Below, piece after piece: positions 59,620 to 64,000 of a DNA stretch of 64,000 nucleotides. Source of the DNA: DAOMFB01 sp963801475 (GTDB lineage Bacteria; Acidobacteriota; Thermoanaerobaculia; UBA5066). The translations under genes were made by a program, and so were the position numbers. The stretch spans positions 372,001-436,000 of the forward strand of contig CAWDEX010000002.1 in NCBI GenBank assembly GCA_963801475.1, given 5' to 3'. Under the pieces are notes generated by a model that was not told the DNA's origin, did not search any database, and was given only the letters and a program-made list of their open reading frames with translations. Numbering within the stretch: the stretch's first letter is position 1; each line of letters opens with the position of its first letter.

Positions 59620-60279
59620 CTAACGCGTCCCGAAGATCGCGGTTCCGACGCGAACCAGCGTCGCCCCTTCCTCGATCGCGGCCTCGAAGTCGTCGCTCAT
59701 TCCCATCGAGAGTCCTCTCAGGCCGAGCTCGACCCCGAGGCGCCGGAGCGTCGCGAAGTGCGGACGGGTCTCCCCGGGGGGCGGGATCGTCATCAGCCCC
59801 TGGAGATCGAGCGCCGGGAGGGCCCGGACCGCGCCCGCGAGCGCCGCGACCCCGTCCGGCGAGACGCCGGCTTTCGTCGCTTCGCCGCCGAGGTGGACTT
59901 CGAGGAAGACCGTGAGCCGCCTGCCGGCGCTCTCGGCCGCGCGGGCGAGCCGCGTTGCGATCTCGACGGAGTCGATCGTCTGGACCACGTCGGCGATCTT
60001 CGCCGCCCGGCTGGCCTTGTTCGACTGGATCGGCCCGATGAGATGGCGCGTGGCGTCCGGCGGCAGGAGCGGGAACTTCGCCTCGGCCTCCTGCACGCGG
60101 TTCTCGCCGAAGCCGCGGACGCCGGCCGCGTAGGCCTCGAGAAGGTCCTCGAGCGGCTTCGTCTTTCCGACGGCCACGAGCGTGACCGTGGCCGGGTCGC
60201 GCCCCGCGCGGGCCGCCGCCTTCGCGATCCGCTCCCGGACCGCTGCGAGGTTCGCCGCGATCTCCGCGGCGCGGCTCAC
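59620..60279 (-). CDS. YggS/PLPBP-type pyridoxal phosphate homeostasis protein
   Basis: 219 residues from GTG at 60279, overlapping the rnhA stop as GTGA. Single-domain alanine-racemase-like barrel with the PLP lysine in VAVGKTKPLEDL (Lys39), GENRVQEAEAKF, HLIGPIQSNKA and the closing LSMGMSDDFEAAIEEGATLV. It binds PLP and balances its supply; it has no known catalysis. Confidence 0.92.
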   Translation of the reverse strand: MSRAAEIAANLAAVRERIAKAAARAGRDPATVTLVAVGKTKPLEDLLEAYAAGVRGFGENRVQEAEAKFPLLPPDATRHLIGPIQSNKASRAAKIADVVQTIDSVEIATRLARAAESAGRRLTVFLEVHLGGEATKAGVSPDGVAALAGAVRALPALDLQGLMTIPPPGETRPHFATLRRLGVELGLRGLSMGMSDDFEAAIEEGATLVRVGTAIFGTR

Positions 60280-60680
60280 GGCGTCTTCTCCCCGTCGAGG
60301 GCCGCGTTCGCGAGCGCGTCGGCCTCGCGGTTCTCGCGGCGCGGAACGTGCACCACGGTGAGCCGCCGGAACCGCCGCGCCTTCTGGCGCGCCGCGGCGA
60401 GGTACGGCGCCAGATGGGCGGCCTTCACCCGGTACGTTCCGAGGAACTGCTTGAGGACCAGCTCGCTGTCGGCCCGCACCTCGACGTCCGTCGCTCCTGC
60501 CGCCGCCGCGACGTCGAGGGCCGCGAGGAAGCCCTGCCACTCGGCCACGTTGTTCGTCGTCCGCCCGATCGCCTTGTGTTCGGATCGTCCGCCGGGAGCG
60601 AAGACGCCCCACGCCGCCGGTCCGGGGTTCCCGCGAGAGGCGCCGTCGAAATAGACGACGAAGGGAACCGCGGTTTTCAA
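60276..60680 (-). CDS. rnhA: Ribonuclease HI
   Basis: 134 residues from TTG at 60680 with cggaag just upstream; an ATG at 60767 is possible but would cross a strong hairpin. The acidic catalytic set is intact: VYFDGASRGNPGPAAWG, NNVAEWQGFLAALD, VEVRADSELVLKQF and RENREADALANAAL. It is of the short type without an N-terminal hybrid-binding domain and degrades RNA in RNA-DNA hybrids. Confidence 0.9.
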   Translation of the reverse strand: MKTAVPFVVYFDGASRGNPGPAAWGVFAPGGRSEHKAIGRTTNNVAEWQGFLAALDVAAAAGATDVEVRADSELVLKQFLGTYRVKAAHLAPYLAAARQKARRFRRLTVVHVPRRENREADALANAALDGEKTP

Positions 60681-60719
60681 CTTCCGGACCGCGGAGGGAC
60701 GGACGCGAAGCGTTCGTCG

Positions 60720-60743
60720 GGGGAACCCGGGTGCGGGTTCCCC
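60720..60743 (-). terminator. Perfect hairpin between the CT398-type gene and rnhA
   Basis: GGGGAACCCG/CGGGTTCCCC with loop GGTG, just past the stop at 60748. No T-tract follows, so it may only reduce read-through into rnhA. Its position argues that rnhA starts downstream of it. Confidence 0.5.
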
Positions 60744-60747
60744 TGAT

Positions 60748-61485
60748 TCACTCCTGCCCCCCTCCATCCCAGTAGAGGATCCGCTTGCAGCTGTCGCAGA
60801 AGATCGGCTCCTTCGACAGCCGGATGTCGGAGAGCAGCTGCGGCCGGAGGCGGACGTGGCAGCCGGAACAGGACGCCGTCTGCGGGCCGACCATCACGAC
60901 GCGGGCCAGGGCGATGCCGCCCCGCTTCGCGGCGATCTGGCGGAACCGGCGGAGGAGGGCCTTGTCGATCGTCTTCTCGAGCTGCCGGGCTTCCTTCTCG
61001 GCCGCCGCGATCTCGGCCTCGAGGGACGCCTGCTCGGCGCGCCACTCCTTCATCTGTTCCTCGTACCCCGCCTCTTCGGCCGGGAAGGAGGCCTCGTGCG
61101 CCGCGACTTCGGCCGAGGTGGCGGCCAGGTTCTCCTCCAGGGCGAGGATCTCGTCCTCCCGGGCGCGGACCTCCCGCTTGACGGCGTCCAGCTCGTTGAG
61201 GAGGGCGCCGTACTCGCGGTTCGTCTTCACCGACGGAAGCTGCTGCTGGTACTTCTTCAGCTTCTCGGAGAGCTCTCCGATCTCCTCTTCCAGCACCTTC
61301 TTCCGCGCGCTGGCGCGCGAGTGCTTCTCCCCCGCCTCTTCCCGCCGGCGGCGGGCGTCCTGGAACGCCGCCTCGACGTGGGCGAGGTGGTCCGGCGTCC
61401 GGGATTTCCTGTCGGTCTTCCGGTGGACCTCGAGAGAGAGCTCCTGGAGCCGGAAGAGGGGCTGGAGCGGGTTCTCGCCGCTCAC
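60748..61485 (-). CDS. CT398/DUF164-type coiled-coil zinc-ribbon protein
   Basis: 245 residues. A long coiled coil (about 20-190: ARKKVLEEEIGELSEKLKKY and LAATSAEVAAHEA onward) followed by a zinc ribbon CSGCHVRLRPQLLSDIR then CDSCKRILYW. Widespread in Acidobacteria, Chlamydiae and Actinobacteria. Commonly next to Nif3 or rnhA, as here; a nucleic-acid-related role is suspected. Confidence 0.88.
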   Translation of the reverse strand: MSGENPLQPLFRLQELSLEVHRKTDRKSRTPDHLAHVEAAFQDARRRREEAGEKHSRASARKKVLEEEIGELSEKLKKYQQQLPSVKTNREYGALLNELDAVKREVRAREDEILALEENLAATSAEVAAHEASFPAEEAGYEEQMKEWRAEQASLEAEIAAAEKEARQLEKTIDKALLRRFRQIAAKRGGIALARVVMVGPQTASCSGCHVRLRPQLLSDIRLSKEPIFCDSCKRILYWDGGGQE

Positions 61486-61507
61486 GACCGGACCCCCTCG
61501 AAACGGA

Positions 61508-61529
61508 ACGGGCGCCGTGTGGCGCCCGT
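61508..61529. terminator. Hairpin beyond the tRNA gene
   Basis: ACGGGCGCC/GGCGCCCGT, a perfect nine-base stem with loop GTGT. It lies between the tRNA (transcribed leftwards) and the CT398-type gene, so it could end the tRNA transcript. Only a weak T-rich stretch (tccgtttcg) follows on the minus strand. Confidence 0.5.
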
Positions 61530-61624
61530 CTTCACCCGAACAGATTTCCGGCGCGCCCGCGCGCCGGAAGGAACCACCGTCTCCATATCCACCCGCTTTT
61601 CTTCTCCTTGCCGGACTCTTCCGG

Positions 61625-61698
61625 TGGGTCCGCCCGGATTCGAACCGGGGACCTGCCGGTTATGAGCCGGTGGCTCTAAACCGCTGAGCTACGGACCC
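61625..61698 (-). tRNA. tRNA-Met (CAT anticodon)
   Basis: Acceptor GGGTCCG/CGGACCC, D arm GTAGCTCAGCGGTTTAGAGC, anticodon loop CTCATAA (CAT), T arm CCCCGGTTCGAATCCGGGC-like. 74 bases with discriminator A at 61625; CCA is not encoded (CCG follows). A CAT anticodon can also belong to lysidine-modified tRNA-Ile. The arms are closer to elongator Met but the choice is not certain. Confidence 0.85.
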
Positions 61699-61729
61699 GA
61701 AGGACCGGACCTCGGAGGATAACAGGTCT

Positions 61730-63463
<1,734 letters not shown>

Positions 63464-63504
63464 CGAGTTCCTCTCCCGTCAGATTTAACGAGTCCGGGGT
63501 GCCT

Positions 63505-64000
63505 TTAGGTTTGCCTGGATTCCGTTTCGAGCCGGCGACGCTCCGCGCTCACCCTAGACTTTTCCATTTGCAGCGCGTCTCTTCGGGCGACGTCTCCGCT
63601 CGCGGCGGCTTCTGCGACCTCTTTGGTCAGACCCTCGAGCCGTGAGGTGAGTTGACGTATCTTTAACAACAGCAATGGTTTGTGAAGGCGAGCCAGCCCT
63701 CTGTCGTCCTCTCTTTTTGTTTTCGCAGAAGTCGGCTCCGGACCCTCGAGGATTAGTCGCGCCGCGACTTGGCCCGCGACCGCCTCAAGATGTGGCTGAA
63801 CTTCAGAAAAATCAAGGGTTAGGCCCTTTTCAGACACAGTCTTAAGAGCCTTAAATATTTGTTTTGCAACAGGATGTGAAAACATTTCCTCCGGCACGAC
63901 TCGGATCACGTCGATCGCGGAATCCGCCTCTTCGAGGAGGATGGCCAGCGCCTTCCGCTCCATCCCCGGAATTCCATCGTAAGGATCGGCGCCGGAGGGC
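63505..64000 (-). CDS. dnaG: DNA primase, C-terminal part (cut by window edge)
   Basis: The C-terminal helicase-binding domain: AILLEEADSAIDVIRVVPEE, then MFSHPVAKQIFKALKTVSEK, and a long helix (LLKIRQLTSRLEGLTKEVAE). The frame is open to 64000. The catalytic TOPRIM part is outside. The segment about 63650-63890 is clearly less GC-rich than the rest of the window. Confidence 0.85.
   Translation of the reverse strand, partial: PSGADPYDGIPGMERKALAILLEEADSAIDVIRVVPEEMFSHPVAKQIFKALKTVSEKGLTLDFSEVQPHLEAVAGQVAARLILEGPEPTSAKTKREDDRGLARLHKPLLLLKIRQLTSRLEGLTKEVAEAAASGDVARRDALQMEKSRVSAERRRLETESRQT

Noticed and set aside
60276..60767. rnhA starting at the ATG at 60767
   Set aside because: That start would place a perfect ten-base hairpin inside the coding region and add 29 non-family residues; TTG at 60680 with a nearby ggaag fits better, though not proven.

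Overview
This is a strongly GC-rich, gene-dense bacterial chromosome segment (GC-rich third codon positions, frequent 4-base ATGA/GTGA gene overlaps). The combination of a Ser/Thr kinase with a membrane segment and TPR repeats, SelB, a PilT ATPase, an archaeal-type PEP carboxylase module and a dnaG-rpoD-tRNA-CT398-rnhA block is most like an Acidobacteriota-type genome. That placement is inference; no rRNA is present to settle it.

Layout. 1-6143 (minus): one operon-like run with a large aminotransferase/PEP-carboxylase fusion, an N-acetylmuramoyl-L-alanine amidase, a GerMN-domain protein and glutamate racemase (cut by the window edge). 6144-9584: a large protein of unknown function plus small proteins. 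9585-12430: the proton-translocating transhydrogenase pntAA-pntAB-pntB, with pntB broken by one extra base. 12515-12991: Hsp20 behind a near-consensus sigma-70 promoter.

About 13 to 33 kb is an accessory region ending at the 3' end of the tmRNA gene (33149-33510). It holds eight or more toxin-antitoxin or nucleotidyltransferase modules (winged-helix/NTase, two HepT/MntA, BrnT/BrnA, an NTase pair, two Phd/RelE-type pairs, HigB/HigA, YefM with a decayed YoeB). Several are visibly decayed. A J-domain/HIRAN gene pair is also here, and a short repeat equal to the 3' end of the HIRAN gene recurs between modules. The middle of the region (20.6-25.7 kb) carries two operons of unknown function behind two copies of the same structured 5' leader, then a HIT/HNH pair and a WYL regulator.

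33.5-64 kb is mostly core genome: CutA, CysK and a cystathionine gamma-synthase/lyase, deoxynucleoside kinase, PilT, a two-component pair, UbiA/UbiX, ComEA- and GspH-like proteins, a sugar nucleotidyltransferase, CYTH, an FAD oxidoreductase, SelB, a TonB-like protein, DNA polymerase I, a membrane protein, a PHP protein, DUF2279, formiminotetrahydrofolate cyclodeaminase, HutI, DivIVA, a rhomboid-like protein, YggS, RNase H, a CT398-type zinc-ribbon protein, tRNA-Met(CAT), RpoD and the end of DnaG.

Main points for a second look: the aminotransferase-PEP carboxylase fusion, a bifunctional route from PEP to an amino acid, probably aspartate; a duplicated structured RNA leader whose seven sequence differences are all transitions and never break a helix; the HIRAN-3'-end repeat punctuating a toxin-antitoxin array beside ssrA; two genes (relE, hutI) that appear to start with CTG inside a CTGA overlap; and five frame-breaking indels in four otherwise ordinary genes, which make sequence error as likely as decay.
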